This document shows, one piece after another, positions 11,926 through 24,647 of a DNA stretch of 64,000 nt. Within the stretch, counting starts at the first letter, position 1. Each line of letters begins with the position of its first letter. Below the pieces are notes generated by a model. That model was not told the DNA's origin. It ran no database searches and saw only the letters and a list, made by a program, of their open reading frames with translations. This DNA comes from Nemopilema nomurai (taxonomy: Eukaryota > Cnidaria > Scyphozoa > Rhizostomeae > Rhizostomatidae): positions 857,294-921,293 of the forward strand of contig ML133495.1 in NCBI GenBank assembly GCA_003864495.1. Direction: 5' to 3'. A program made the translations under genes and the position numbers.

Positions 11926-12354
11926 ATGAGTAGTAGATTTAATAGCATGTTTTGTAGAATGGATAACATAAAGCAGGGAAACAAAGTTAAATTTTCGACT
12001 TTTAAGTCATGGGGAAAGGAAGAGGTTCTCGGATTCAAGACAGAAGAAATAGACGGAGCTACTTATGCTTACACTCATCTTGTCTGGCCGCCGACTGTCT
12101 TTGAACATAAAGTCAAAAATGTCATTATGTTGATCAAGGGTAATGATAAGATATGTTCACCAGAGGAAAAGACACAGCTGATGGAAAGAGCTCTTGATAT
12201 TTATCTATCAAAAAGAATAATCAGAAAAGTTTTGGATGTTGAGCCACCACAAAAAGCCATGCGTTTTGATGAAACAATATGTGCAGCTGAAAAAAGCAGT
12301 AGTGATACTGACAGTGATACAAGCTCATCAAGTGACGATGACTTACATATCTAG
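11926..12354 (+). CDS. Unrecognised 142-residue single-exon protein with acidic serine tail
   Basis: An uninterrupted ORF of 142 codons, clearly longer than chance ORFs nearby. I do not recognise the family. Residues 1-100 are mixed and charged, with a tryptophan/aromatic stretch (THLVWPPTVFEHKVKNVI at about 63-80) suggesting a folded core; the last 30 residues are Ser/Asp-rich (SSSDTDSDTSSSSDDD), typical of casein-kinase-2-type disordered tails. Three in-frame ATGs occur in the first 12 codons (1, 8, 12), so the true start is uncertain. No signal peptide or membrane segment is visible. It may be a lineage-specific gene or the remnant of a mobile element. It is divergent from the progranulin gene, about 1.1 kb away. 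Confidence 0.5.
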   Translation: MSSRFNSMFCRMDNIKQGNKVKFSTFKSWGKEEVLGFKTEEIDGATYAYTHLVWPPTVFEHKVKNVIMLIKGNDKICSPEEKTQLMERALDIYLSKRIIRKVLDVEPPQKAMRFDETICAAEKSSSDTDSDTSSSSDDDLHI

Positions 12355-12937
12355 AAAAGTGCAAGCAATTCTGTGACTTGTTTTTTTTACATTTCCATAT
12401 TTATATTAACTAACTGTTTGTTGCATGTTTTGTCATTTCATATTATGGTGCCTTTATGGTATCACCATTGAATTCTTATTTAACACTTTTCTGAAGGATG
12501 CTCTCAAGGCCATTTTATTGAGAGGTGTGAAATAGAGTGCCTAGAGTTTCCAAGGAACTCTTTTTATGGAGCACCTTCATTTTGCTTAGAGCATAGCCTG
12601 CAGAGATTTCAAATCTGTGTGATAACCTTCAGCCATTTGTATTTTACATAAGTTAAATGGTAAAAAATTAAGACACAACATAAAACTATATAACAAAAAA
12701 TTATTGTAAATTTGACTTCATTCATGAAAATGCTGTTCGGTCATATATGATAATGCTTAGTTTTTTTATTTGTCTATCTTTTGTGGAATACTCTCAAATA
12801 ATTATGATTAACAAGGTTTCAAAGCTGGATGACCTGATAATTCTCATGTTTTGGTGACAGAAATAACAATTTAAATGGATAGTATATCATGCGAGAAAAA
12901 GTCCTACCTTTTTTATATAAATAATATTAAAATTATC
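12355..12937. other. AT-rich region downstream of the 142-residue ORF, nothing recognised
   Basis: Probably the 3' UTR and flank of the small gene. I see no ORF, RNA gene or clear repeat. Confidence 0.4.
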
Positions 12938-13225
12938 ATACTTTAAGTGATAACACTGCATCCTTTAATCTTCAATGTATAACTACATAGAAACTAGTAG
13001 TTACTACTAACATTGGATACTTTTTATCTTCTTCTTATATTGGTCTTCTTATATTGGTCTTCTTATATTGGTCTTCTTATATTGGTCTTATTATATTCTT
13101 ATATCTTCTTATATTGGTTACTACTAACATTGGATACTTTTTATCTTCTTACCATTAGTAAGTGCTGTTTCTATGTAGTTATTCATTGAAGATTAAAGGA
13201 TGCAGTGTTATCACTTAAAGTGTAT
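12938..13225. mobile_element. Hairpin/MITE-like element with ~57-base inverted arms
   Basis: The left arm 12938-12994 (ATACTTTAAGTGATAACACT...) is almost exactly the reverse complement of the right arm 13167-13225 (...AGTGTTATCACTTAAAGTGT). The interior has a direct repeat containing CTACTAACATTGGATAC, at about 13004 and 13123, around a 14-base minisatellite. There is no coding capacity. I saw no convincing target-site duplication, so it may be a foldback element or a decayed MITE. Confidence 0.7.
13031..13086. repeat. 14-base minisatellite, four perfect copies
   Basis: The unit CTTCTTATATTGGT is repeated four times without change, followed by degenerate copies to about 13118. It forms the loop of the surrounding inverted-repeat element. 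Confidence 0.9.
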
Positions 13226-16200
13226 CAAAATTCATTGTTTGTAGTGTGAACTCCCTGATAATGAAAGGTTTGGGCATGCTACTTTTTTGGTAAATACTAA
13301 ATCCCCTCAGGATATCGAGAAATATTTGAAAATTCATGACTGAATGTTGCATCTTTCTAACTTTATATACTGTATTTTTTAGTTTCCATAAGCTATTTTA
13401 GCCACCATTGGTGGATAAGGAATAGAGAGGCATCAAAATAGCCAATTTGGAGGATAGGCAACAGTTTCACAGTCACAACAATAATTCTGTTGCATGCTGT
13501 CTATGTAAATATATTGCCTTTCATGTGGGATGGTACCTTTGTGAATTTCTACAAAATTTGATGAAGCAAAGTCTTCCTGACTTTTAACAGTCAAGACAGA
13601 GAGATAATTAAACATGTTTAGGTGTCATGTTGCAGATTATTTTCAGCCTTTCAATGATATGAAAATTGATTTGCAAGCAGCAACAGAGAAATGAATTTCA
13701 AACATAAAAAAAATCAATGAAAACAGGAATCCCTAACAGCAAAATCAACCAGCAAACTTATCCACCTTCTACAAAAACAAAAAAAGTCCCTGGGTTTTGA
13801 TCCTGAGGTAGTAGAGCTTATTTTCAAAACTCTAATCAACAACTCAATACTTTAACTAACATTGCAAATGATTTGACTTGATATTGCTATTGCACCCATA
13901 GTACATAAAGAAAGGTAACATTTTGCCAGTGATGCTATTTAACCTCAATATAAAATTTCTAGGTAAAGTAAGTCCAAAATGTTTAGTTCCTAGAGAGCAA
14001 AGCAGAAACTTCAAACATGGTTTGCACGCAATTAAGAGTTATGTGAACCTCAATCTATCAATTTCTCACCACATCTATCATTACCGTGCAAATATTGAAG
14101 TTAAAAAATAAATAAAATGGAACTTCTTAATAGAGTCATTATGGGAAGCATTCCAGTATGGAATCCCAGTGGAATGAGGATTTCCCATTGTTTTCAGGTG
14201 TTTATCTAGCCTGAGCTTAACTAGGATTCCATCCTTGAAAGTATAGCAACTGTGGCCAGACAGACTTTCAGGGGTGTACTGTCAAATAGTAGGGTAATTG
14301 TTGACATTTGAAGTGGTGGGAAAATCTAACAGCCCCTTTCATTCTCCCACTATTTCAACCCCTTTGTCTACTTAAGCAGTGCAATAAGTCTGCTCCACCA
14401 TGATTTTTATCTATGAGATGCACACATTTAGCTATTAAATAGTTCTTAAACAGCTTTTCGATGTAAGTCTCCCGCAAAATTTCAAAAGTAGTGAATTTCA
14501 CTAGTGAAAAGTCCCTCAAAAATGTCCTGCCAAATGTATTTTGTGCATGTCATGATACTTGTGCAGAGGAGATGGCAAATAGATTGGAACGGTAAATACA
14601 TAGGAATCCTATTTTATATTTGTTATGTTTGCAAAATATTATCTTGCCTAATATGGGAGGCAATGATCTTCTCTATCTCTTGTTCCTATTATAAATACAA
14701 AGACAAAAATCACCACGAACCTTAAAATTTGAATTAGAGTTGGTAACATGTGGTCATAGCAGAAATAAAGAATAAAAACAAATAATAAAAATTGCAAAAT
14801 AGAAATGAAACAGAAACGTAAAAGTTGCCAACACCAGGCACGCTGCTTATTATTTCTATTTTAAACCTGCAGCAGTAGAGAGGCTCTCTAAGAGAGCAGC
14901 CCATTTTGGGTACAATCTACAATAAAGTAGCCACCAACTAATAGGACTTTAGTCACGGCCTACCTTATTCTAAGCAAAGACGCCAAAACATCTGCGCCAC
15001 CTTCTCGTACAACTTCCTTGTCCCGCGCAAATGAAAAGAGTTTGGTCATGTGAATGTCCCGAGACAATTCTTTGGCTCTTCCTCGATTCCCAGTATAATG
15101 CGCAGCGCTGGCGTGGGGACGCACGCTTTTGGGGCAACCCAGAATCCACTTGTGTCCGCTTGGCGGGAAAATTCAAGCTGATTCAGCTGGGACTGATACA
15201 GCATATATCAGCTGAGACAATTAGTGATAGAAATCGCATTGGAAGTGAAGAATACATCAACAGGACCAAGTAGTCGCCTGACACAAAATTTGTTGGGTAC
15301 GATCAGGCAATTGTTATTAATAAATTGAAAAGTTTAGGGTTCCCTCCTTATAGTACATTCATGTTCTACACCCATCCTATATGCCATCACCAAAACTGCA
15401 CAACAAAAATAGGGGAAATTACAGGAAACTTAAAAGTGCAGATAAAAACTTATGAAAGATTCCAACGAGTTTTGATTTCCATTTACCAACTAACAATACA
15501 TTTATTTTCAATTTAAAAAACCAATGAGAAGCCTACTTGCTTAATTGGAAAAAGCTAGTTTATTTGCTGGAAAGTAGTTATTTGAAGGTTGCTGGAAAAA
15601 TGCTACTTCAGGGTACATTTAAAGTAGCTTCTTTAGAGTAACTTAGAAGGTAACGTTAGCAGCTTAAGTACAGGTAGGAAGTAGCTGCTAAGTTGAATAT
15701 TAGAAATCATGTACACTGCAAAGTAATATTTTTCTGGCATTGCTTGGAGTATAGCACATCAGATAACTTTGACATAATGTATACAGAATATAAATCCTAG
15801 TTAAATTGACAGGACATTGAATTGGACAAAAGTGGTTGATTTATTGTTCCATTCGAACTCTCGTTCATGCTTTTTATTTGACTAAAAATTCCAAGCTTTT
15901 AAAGAGCATCTAATCTTAAATGTCTAGATGAGAAAGTGCTTTTGTTTGCCTGTGAAGGCGGAATTGTCCAGCCTTCTCTGTGGCGATTCAAGTCTGAGAA
16001 AACTGAGAGGGGAGCATCAAAGGAAATCCTGTAATAGTAGTGTACAGACGCAATTTATTTATAAAATAACGCCTTACTTAAAGGTAAGGGTGGCTCCAGA
16101 GAAAATTTAAGGGGGATTGGGCAGTTGATAACAGAGGCGCCGAAAAATTTTCAGAAATTTTTTATGAGTGAATGCTTTATATGGCAATTTCCGACCTTAA

Positions 16201-17191
16201 CTCTTGAGAAAAAGGTCCTCTTACCTTGCTCTATGAAAATTATTTCAAATCAATTGCATAAAAGCAGTACTTTATAGTCCGAACATGACTTAAGGTATCT
16301 ATTCTCAAAGACGGTGCCACGAAATTGAACCTGGGAGCGCTAAGAATCAAGTTTAGTGACATAGAACATTTTTGAAATTGAATCTTCTAGAGTGGCTTAA
16401 GATACATCTCTAGGACTTAAATTTAAGAAAAGAATACCATACTGCTCAGAATCGAGAGTTCGATGATTCTGATTGTTTGTTGATTTTTAGAAAAATTTTG
16501 TTGAAAGGAAGAAGGGGTAACCACTGGTTCAGGTGGTACATCTCAATGATGTTCAATTGGCTGAGAGAATTTTACTTCCTGAACACACATGTTCATCTTC
16601 AAACGATTCTTTTTGGGCAGTGCCTCGAGGCTTCTTCTCTTTTCAAGAGAAATATTCAAAATACGTTTTTCACTAACCAATAAAAATTACTTTTTTAGGA
16701 AAGTAGGGGGGCAAATGAAGGGGCCGAGAAAATTTCTGTCCCCCTAGCCCCTCCTTTGAAACGCCACTTAACCAGCACAGACAAGAAGTGATTCTAATTT
16801 TGCTTTGCTATTTTACAAGGATTTCTCCCTACCTTCCTGGTCGTAAGTTGGTATTGGGTGACTATGATTGTTAACAATTTCAATGCAATGAAACATTGAC
16901 AATTTTCTTTGTTTCTTCCTGCAAGATCCTCACTTCTTGGAATTGATCCAAGGTAGTTTGCAGCCACTGGTGATAATTATTTTTCTATTAAAAGGGAATT
17001 GCAGGGCGTTGTCAAGTTAAAGATTTCCTAAAACTAAAGCGAGAAATAAAAGGTGAAAGGTGATTTTAGTGCATGCTAAAAGTCATCTTCTAGGTTCCAG
17101 AGTCTCTTTCCACAACCTCGTATTGGTGCCAGGTGCCATTTTGTTTTATGACAAGGTGTGTTGTTCCTTGATGCCGAAATTCGGAGGTATA
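13226..17191. other. Gene-poor AT-rich region
   Basis: No convincing coding exon. A CpG-rich patch at about 14990-15180 differs in composition from its surroundings and could be a relic promoter or gene fragment. Around 16080-16760 there are G/C-run-rich stretches resembling opposing ends of a decayed DNA transposon (GGCGCCGAAAAATTTTC near 16136; CCGAGAAAATTTCTGTCCCC near 16724), but the termini are too imperfect to define an element. Confidence 0.4.
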
Positions 17192-17236
17192 AAACATCCC
17201 TGATTTAGGGATTTATCCACCCAACGAAAACCTCGT
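17192..17236 (-). repeat. 45-base motif, inverted copy of sequence upstream of CYP20A1
   Basis: The reverse complement of this stretch matches 24648-24692 with two mismatches. Weaker similarity extends on both sides to roughly 100 bases. The shared core contains CCAACGAAAACCTCGT and a small dyad (TCCCTGATTTAGGGA). Confidence 0.85.
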
Positions 17237-19139
17237 ATCTTAAAATCTCCAGTGCCAATAGGAGGCCAGACATTCCCAAGTTTGTTCATTTAACAGCATT
17301 TGCCAATGAGACACCGAAACAATCTTTCACTCAGTTACTCAATTGCGGTTCGTATGAACTGAAACAATCAACACAGACGAAGAAAATGTTGTGCATCCCA
17401 CTGCAGTTAACCATGACGAAGCGGCGATACAAGTAACGCATCCTCCTTGGGTAAGTTGCAACGGCCTAAGATTTTTTTTCGAAAAACCTTTTTAAGGATA
17501 TGAATTCTCCACTTGTATTTTTATATTTTTGGTGGAATTGTTTTAAGGTCCTTTTCTAGTGGTAATCCTGTAATTTTTTCTAAATCACCTTGAAAGCAAT
17601 ATCGTATGCGATAGCAGTAAAATTTTGACTAAAAACGTCATCCTATAGCTCTTGTGCGATTTTTCCAGGAAGATGTTATTAGAAACTACATTATACGTGA
17701 AAACTGCAAGCTTTCCATCCAAGTACGCTAAAGTGTCAGTTTCCAGCAGAATACCTGAACACGGATGTACTGATTCCATATCCAGAGGTGAGAAAGAATT
17801 TCGTTGTCCAACGCAAATTTGGTATTTTTTGCACTAGTGATGGTTTAAACAAAATGGTCTCCATTAACAATTTGAATTGCAGTACATTTTTTATTCCAAT
17901 AAGCTGCCTCTAAGATGCTTTGATAAATAACAAATAGAAATAAGCCAATTTTTTACCCTTTTCAGTGTTACACATAGCTGGAAATTCTAGTACCTAAATT
18001 GGGCAAATAATGGTCACTCACCCTGACACAGCATTGAATAATATTTCCATCTATTTGTTTATTTTTAGCTCATTGCTTATTGCATTCACAAACAAGACAA
18101 AATTCAGATGATTTCCGAAGTCGGATGTTTACAGGAAAACTTGAAAGAATCTTGTTTTGATTAGAAGTTGAGATTATGATGGATGCTCTCATTTCCTCTT
18201 TTTTACAAATATATATGAGGAAGCTATAATCTCTTTTTCATTAAAAACTTAATGACTCTATCAATTTAATTTAAAACTAATATATGAACACAAATATGTA
18301 ATATACATCAATAAATTTATGTTTATAAATACCATACAATTTGTTGTTTGATGATTATCAGCTATCAAACGATCCTACTAAAGGGTTTGCTTTCTGTTTC
18401 CTTATTCTGCCAAAAAGCCCTAATACATGGTGGATGTACGCTCCAACTATTTGAAGAATACTATTCAAGGCGCCCTTAAGAGCACAAAACCTATTTAGAA
18501 AAAATTCGTGTATTTAAACTTAGAATTACCCTTTTGTTTCTCAGAAGCAAATTATAACTTTGGTGTCCAGAAGAAAGTGGGTGCATGAACACACTTTTAA
18601 GAGTAGCCAAGTCTGTTAATTCACGTCATGAAAACAAGCCATTTCAGAACCCTGTTTTTCAAAGTGATGAATTTTTTAGTTCAGAAATTGTCAAAAGTAA
18701 ATTCTATTCAACTTCCATAAAACCTAGGCACTATTTAGTTTTGTTTCTAACTTTTCAAATTTAAGTAAAAAATTGGTAGGGGCGGCAGAACTAAACAACT
18801 TTTTTAAGTGGTGAGGGAGATAAAAAGAGCTAAAAGCTAAATGTAATTACATTGGAGCAGAGAAAAAAGTTATGGCATTTGCATGGCATCATATGTTAGT
18901 TCTTTAGGATATAGTATTTTTCAGCAGCTGAATATATGAGCATATTTTTGTGAAACTAGAAATAAAAGATAATCTGAAAAAAAAAACTGGCCTGTGACTT
19001 ATTTGAACTCATTATAATCTTAGTTAAAAATTCATTTAATATACATATCCTGTCTATGTGAAACTATGAAATGGTGGAAAAACTTGTAAAATTTCTGTTC
19101 TCTTACTTTTTCAATGCAAATTTTCTTTGGTTATTGAAG
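17237..19139. other. AT-rich region, no gene seen
   Basis: Only short chance ORFs; no recognisable domain, RNA gene or strong repeat apart from the start of the satellite at its right end. Confidence 0.4.
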
Positions 19140-20908
19140 AACAGTGTTATTTGAAAGGTGTTATGGCAAGTGGACGACATGTGCAAAAATGAGGAACTGC
19201 AATGCCCAGTCTAAGTAAAACACTGAAACAAAAGATTTTGTTTGTTACTTTTTCAAAGCATATTCTCTTTTGGTTATTCATTGATGTCTAATGAAATGAG
19301 TGTGTTTGTGGAGTTATGGCGATTGGGCAACATGTGCCAAATTTTGGTACTGGAATGCCCAGTCTAAGTAAAACACTGAAATGGAAGAAAACTTGCAACT
19401 TTTTGTTTGTCATGTTTTCAAGTCATACTTTCTTTTGGTCATTCAGTGATGTCTAACGAAGATCAGTGTGGTTTGTGGGATGTTATGGCGATTGGGCAAC
19501 ATACGCCAAATTTTGGTACTGGATTGCCCAGTCTAAGTAAAACACTGAAATGGAGGAAAACTGGCACCTTTTTGTTTGGTGCTTTTAAAAAGCATATTTT
19601 CTTTTGGTTATTCATCGATGTCTAATGAAGATCAGTGTGGTTTGTGGGATGTTATGGCGATTGGGCAACATGTGCCAAATTTTGGTACTGAAATGCCCAG
19701 TCTAAGTAAAACACTGAAATGGCTGAAAACTTGCACCTTTTTGTCTGCCATGTTTTCAAAGCATATTCTCTTTTGGTTATTTATCGATGTCTAACGAAGA
19801 TCAGTGTGGTTTGTGGGATGTTATGGCGATTGGGCGAAATGTGCCAAATTTTGGTACTGGAATGCCCAGTCTAAGTAAAAAACTGAAATGGAAGAAAACT
19901 GGCACCATTTTGTTTGCCACGTTTTAAATCATACTCTCTTTTGGTCATTCATCGATGTCTAACGAAGATCAGTGTGGTTTGTGGGATGTTATGGCGATTG
20001 GGCGACATGTGCCAAATTTTGGTACTGGAATGCCCAGTCTAAGTAAAACACTGAAATGGAGGAAAACTGCACCTTTTTGTTTGGTGCTTTAAAAAAGCAT
20101 ATTTTCTTTTGGTTATTCATCGATGTCTAACGAAGATCAGTGTGGTTTGTGGGATGTTATGGCGATTGGGCAACATGTGCCAAATTTTGGTACTGAATGC
20201 CCAGTCTAAGTAAAACACTGAAATGGCTGAAAACTTGCACCTTTTTGTCTGCCATGTTTTCAAAGCATATTCTCTTTTGTGTTATTCATCGATGTCTAAC
20301 GAAGATCAGTGTGGTTTGTGGGATGTTATGGCGATTGGGCGAAATGTGCCAAATTTTGGTACTGGAATGCCCAGTCTAAGTAAAACACTGAAATGGCCGA
20401 ATACTTGCACCTTTTTGTTTGCCACGTTTTCAAATCATACTCTCTTTTGGTTATTCATCGATGTCTAAAGAAGATCAGTGTGGTTTGTGGGATGTTATGG
20501 CGATTGGGCAACATGTGCCAAATTTTGGTACTGGAATGCCCAGTCTAAGTAAAACACTGAAATGGAAGAAAACTTGCACCTTTTTGTCTGCCATGTTTTC
20601 AAAGCATATTCTCTTTTGGTCATTCATCGATGTCTAACGAAGATCAGTGTGGTTTGTGGGATGTTATGGCGATTGGGCAACATGTGCCAAATTTTGGTAC
20701 TGGAATGCCCAGTCTAAGTAAAACACTGAAATGGCCGAAAACTTGCACCTTTTTGTCTGCCATGTTTTCAAAGCATATTCTCTTTTGGTTATTCATCGAT
20801 GTCTAATGAAGATCAGTGTGGTTTGTGAGATGTTATGGCAATTGGGCGAAATGTGCCAAATTTTGGTACTGGAATGCCCAGTCTAAGTAAAACACTGAAA
20901 TGGAAGTT
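19140..20908 (+). repeat. ~169-bp satellite array, forward orientation, about ten copies
   Basis: A unit of about 166-172 bases repeats about ten times, plus a degraded first copy near 19180. Its fixed words include GTGCCAAATTTTGGTACTGG, ATGCCCAGTCTAAGTAAAAC and GATCAGTGTGGTTTGTGGGA, the first seen near 19335, 19673, 19839, 20008, 20344, 20516 and 20686. Unit length is not a constant multiple of three and each copy contains a stop, so the recurring short ORFs are not a protein. Copies are roughly 90-95% alike by eye. Confidence 0.9.
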
Positions 20909-21694
20909 TTAAATTTAGATTCGGCAATGTCCAAGTTTATGTGAAGCACTGAAAAAGTTTTGTACAGTAATATCCCGCAATCCCTTGTATAAGAAACGCA
21001 ATGTTAATAAATTCTAGACTGGCGAAGACCTGAAAAAATGGGAAACTCGAAAATATTGGAATAAGTAGAATAATCTGTACTGGAATCACCTACGTAGCAA
21101 GTTCTGAAGGCTCAAGGGTTGCTTTCTAGATTATTGTGGCTTTATTCAGAGGGAACTACCCGAATAGCTCTGAAATGATAGTGATAAACCCGGTTGTAAT
21201 ATTCCCAGCCTTTCCTGCGCCAATGTCCTATACGCATTTGGGGTTCCCTTGGAAATTATCCGCAATGTACCTAAAATTTCCAAAATGAGCTTAGGTTGCC
21301 AATTGGAGAGAGAAGCAATAAACCGATTAACGAAGCAAGTAATTCATAAAAAAGACGTAACGATAGGCATTTTATTTGACATCTGCTCTAATTCTGAGAT
21401 TTTTTCTGTATTTTAGGGCTTCAACTATTTCGAAGGAAAGAAAATAAACGTAAAAAGATCCTAAAGAAAGAAACAGTGTTTCTTGTCCTACTAAAACCTC
21501 AATATCGAACAATATTAAGAATCACATTCCTCCTTAACTTCCATAACATTGGCTTCCTTATATCTCAGCATGAATTCTCTTTGAGGTGAAACAATGTAAC
21601 TGAAAATGACATGGTACAAGATTATTGCATATAATAACTTCATATCTTTGCTTTTAGATAGCTTAACATTCAATGCTTTCCAAAACAATATTCT
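20909..21694. other. Single-copy spacer between opposing satellite arrays
   Basis: About 790 bases of AT-rich sequence without an ORF or clear repeat. It separates two arrays of the same satellite that face in opposite directions. Confidence 0.5.
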
Positions 21695-22575
21695 TCCATT
21701 TCAGTGTTTTACTTAGACTGGGCATTCCAGTACCAAAATTTGGCACATGTTGCCCAATCGCCATAACTTCCCACAAACACACTGATCTTTATTAGACATC
21801 GATGAATAACCAAAAGAGAATATGCTTTGAAAACGTGGCAAACAAAAATGCAAGTTTTTCCATTTCAGTGTTTTACTTAGACTGGGCATTCCAGTACCAA
21901 AATTTGGCACATGTTGCCCAATCGCCATAACTTCCCACAAACCACACTGATCTTCATTAGACAACGATGAATAACCAAAAGAGAATATGCTTTGAAAACG
22001 TGGCAAACAAAAAGGTACCAGTTTTCTTCCATTTCAGTGTTTTACTTAGACTGGGCATTCCAGTACCAAAATTTGGCACATGTCGCCCAATCGCCATAAC
22101 ATCCCACAAACCACACTGATCTTCATTAGACATCGATGAATAACCAGAAGAGAATATGCTTTGAAAACGTGGCAAACAAAAAGGTGCATGTTTTCTTAAA
22201 TTTCAATGTTTTACTTAGACTGGGCATTCCAGTACCAAAATTTGGCACATGTTGCCCAATCGCCATAACTTCCCACAAACCACACTGATCATTATTAACA
22301 TCGATGAATAACCAAAAGAGAATATGCTTTGAAAACGTGGCAAACAAAAAGGTGCCAGTTTTCTTCCATTTCAGTGTTTTACTTGGACTGGGCATTCCAG
22401 TACCAAAATTTGGCACATGTTGCCCAATCGCCATAACTTCCCACAAACCACACTGATCTTCATTAGACATTGATGAATAACCAAAAGAGAATATGCTTTG
22501 AAAACGTGGCAAACAAAAAGGTACCAGTTTTCTTCCATTTCAGTGTTTTACTTAGACTGGGCATTTCAGTACCTG
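21695..22575 (-). repeat. ~169-bp satellite array, reverse orientation, five to six copies
   Basis: The same satellite as at 19140-20908 but reverse-complemented, with CCAGTACCAAAATTTGGCAC recurring near 21728, 21892, 22062, 22231 and 22396 and a broken sixth copy near 22566. Together with the forward array it makes a long imperfect inverted repeat. Confidence 0.9.
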
Positions 22576-23695
22576 AATTTGGAACATGTTTTGTCCCCTT
22601 CTTCGCTTAACATGAAAGAGCCATATTTCTTCACAATGATCTTCCATAAGGAAATTTGCTCTAATCAATACTAAAAACAAATGTATCCATTTTATACCAT
22701 TGTGCATAATTATTCTTGAAGTTAAGTGTTCAATTATTCATTAAAGAATGCAGGAATGGAGTAGTCTGTATAGGGAAAGATCTTTTTCTGATTATTTTGT
22801 AAGGAAATTTTAATCAAAATAATTGTGAAAATTTGATGAAAAACAGCAAAAGGGGACAACAAAGATAACAAGAAATTCATAGGCTCTTTCAACCTTCTAC
22901 TGAGTCTTTTTTGCTACGTTTCTAAAATACACAATGGTTCAATACACAATGCATGCAATGGTTCATAATATTGGTAGGTTTTTTTAATTTGTGTGTTCAG
23001 TTTGTTATAGTTGGGATACAGGGATATGCTTTAGCTATTAGCACAACCTGCAAAGAATTTGGGTTAATCAAAAAAAGAGATATATTGAAAAATATCCACC
23101 AAAAAATTGGTTCTGGGAATTTTGCTTTCTGTTCCCAAACTAATCACCAAATTTCTTTACTGCTGCTAGTTCATTGTAAAAATATTATGCAGATATTTGA
23201 TACCCTTCCTATTAGGGGCGGCCTTTGAAGATATTGCTGTTATTAGTCTAATACCTCTTTTCTGAGGCATGAATTTTCTTTCAGGTGTGTTTTTTATTTA
23301 TTGTGCACTGTTCTTGAAAGCAATGAAAAATTGCACCATTCTGCATTTGCAATGAGCTTTGTATCTAAAAGTCATTATAAGGGCATTTCCTATTTAAAAG
23401 AAAGGTGTGGCAAAAACTCCATGTTGTTTTATTTGGGAAAGTAATACCACTCCGGCAGTGCTACGCACCACCCCTGCTTCCTATTTACAGTCTAGTCAAA
23501 AAAGTGTCACTTATTTTGGCAATATAAAGCTAAAATGGAATATGTGCCAATAAAGAATAGAAAAACAATGGGAAATTGTCATTTGATACAGATATCTCTG
23601 GTGCAAAGTACATTGATTCAACACACTGGTGCCTGATTAAAGGCAACTACAAATCAGAACAGCTGAAGAAATTTAAATTTGTATCCTCCCACGTT
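22576..23695. other. AT-rich region, no gene seen
   Basis: Short ORFs such as the one at 22953-23228 carry no recognisable domain. No RNA gene or clear repeat. Confidence 0.4.
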
Positions 23696-24083
23696 ATACA
23701 CGCTTTTTTATAAGGAACCTACCACAAGGCCTAGTTCCAAAAGTTCCTTATTCGTAGACCTCAAGTCATCAGATTTTAGTAACAAAGTTTCTTAAAAGTT
23801 CCTTAATTTTCACTGCAATCAATAAGCTGTAACACTTAATAGAGAGAGGGGCGAGATAGAATATGCGGAAACTACTCCATAAAGCACTTGACACACAAAT
23901 AGCAAACAATCTATGCGAGTATTGGCTGCAAATTAATGGAACGGGTTTTTTAGCCCTTGATGCTTGCAGTTATAAACAATTTTCAAATCGAAAGTTCCTT
24001 AGGGATTTCGTTTTTTATATATTTCGGCCTTCTACATGTAGGTTCCTTATAAAAGTGGTTCCTTATAAAAAGCGTGTGGTATA
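23696..24083. mobile_element. MITE-like element with ~25-base terminal inverted repeats
   Basis: The left end contains ACACGCTTTTTTATAAGGAA and the right end, read in reverse, ACACGCTTTTTATAAGGAAC. The motif GGTTCCTTATAAAA is present twice near the right end, and further GTTCCTTA words recur inside. It has no coding capacity. A target-site duplication was not clear, so the boundaries are approximate. Confidence 0.65.
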
Positions 24084-24647
24084 GGTATGAGGAACCAGGG
24101 GAAGATTAGTTTTAGGCTAACCAGGTTTTTCCTCTTTAAATAAAGTTCATCTATCAAACTAAGAAAAATAACTGTTTAGCTTTCTATTTAGGTTTTTTGC
24201 CCACTGACCACCCTATTTACGCCAATTTTGTTTACGAGTTTTGTGTAAAATAAAAAAATTCGCAATTCCAGTGACAGGTTGCTGATGCCCGGTCCCAGTG
24301 AACTTTCAGCTGCTTTTTTGGCCTCGGCCTTCGTCGAGAAGATAACTTTGGGCTTTATCGAAGGTACTGTATATGGGACTACTAGTTCTTGAACGCGAAG
24401 GTGCAAAACAAAAGTTGCAGTTGAACCTTTGCATGTAGAAGCTGTCCACTGGGTTCCCTGTTACCGAGAGAATGCAACAGAATAGAAAGAACCAAGCTCT
24501 GGCCCACTGGCAATATTTCGTATATTTCTATCCAAAGGTTCCATCTGCCAGATCACGAGAAAAGTACGAAGGAGGGTCGATTCCGTGCCATTGCTAGGCC
24601 TACAGCATCAACAGAGTGGCCTCATATTGACTGCATTTTCTATTTAA

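Noticed and set aside
14970..15273. Overlapping ORFs on both strands in a CpG-rich patch
   Set aside because: Open frames on both strands reflect base composition; no domain or splice context found.
19407..20637. Recurring 72-residue ORFs in the satellite (MSNEDQCGLWDVMAIGQ...)
   Set aside because: Stops in every unit and unit length varying by one or two bases; they follow from satellite repetition and occur on either strand according to array orientation.
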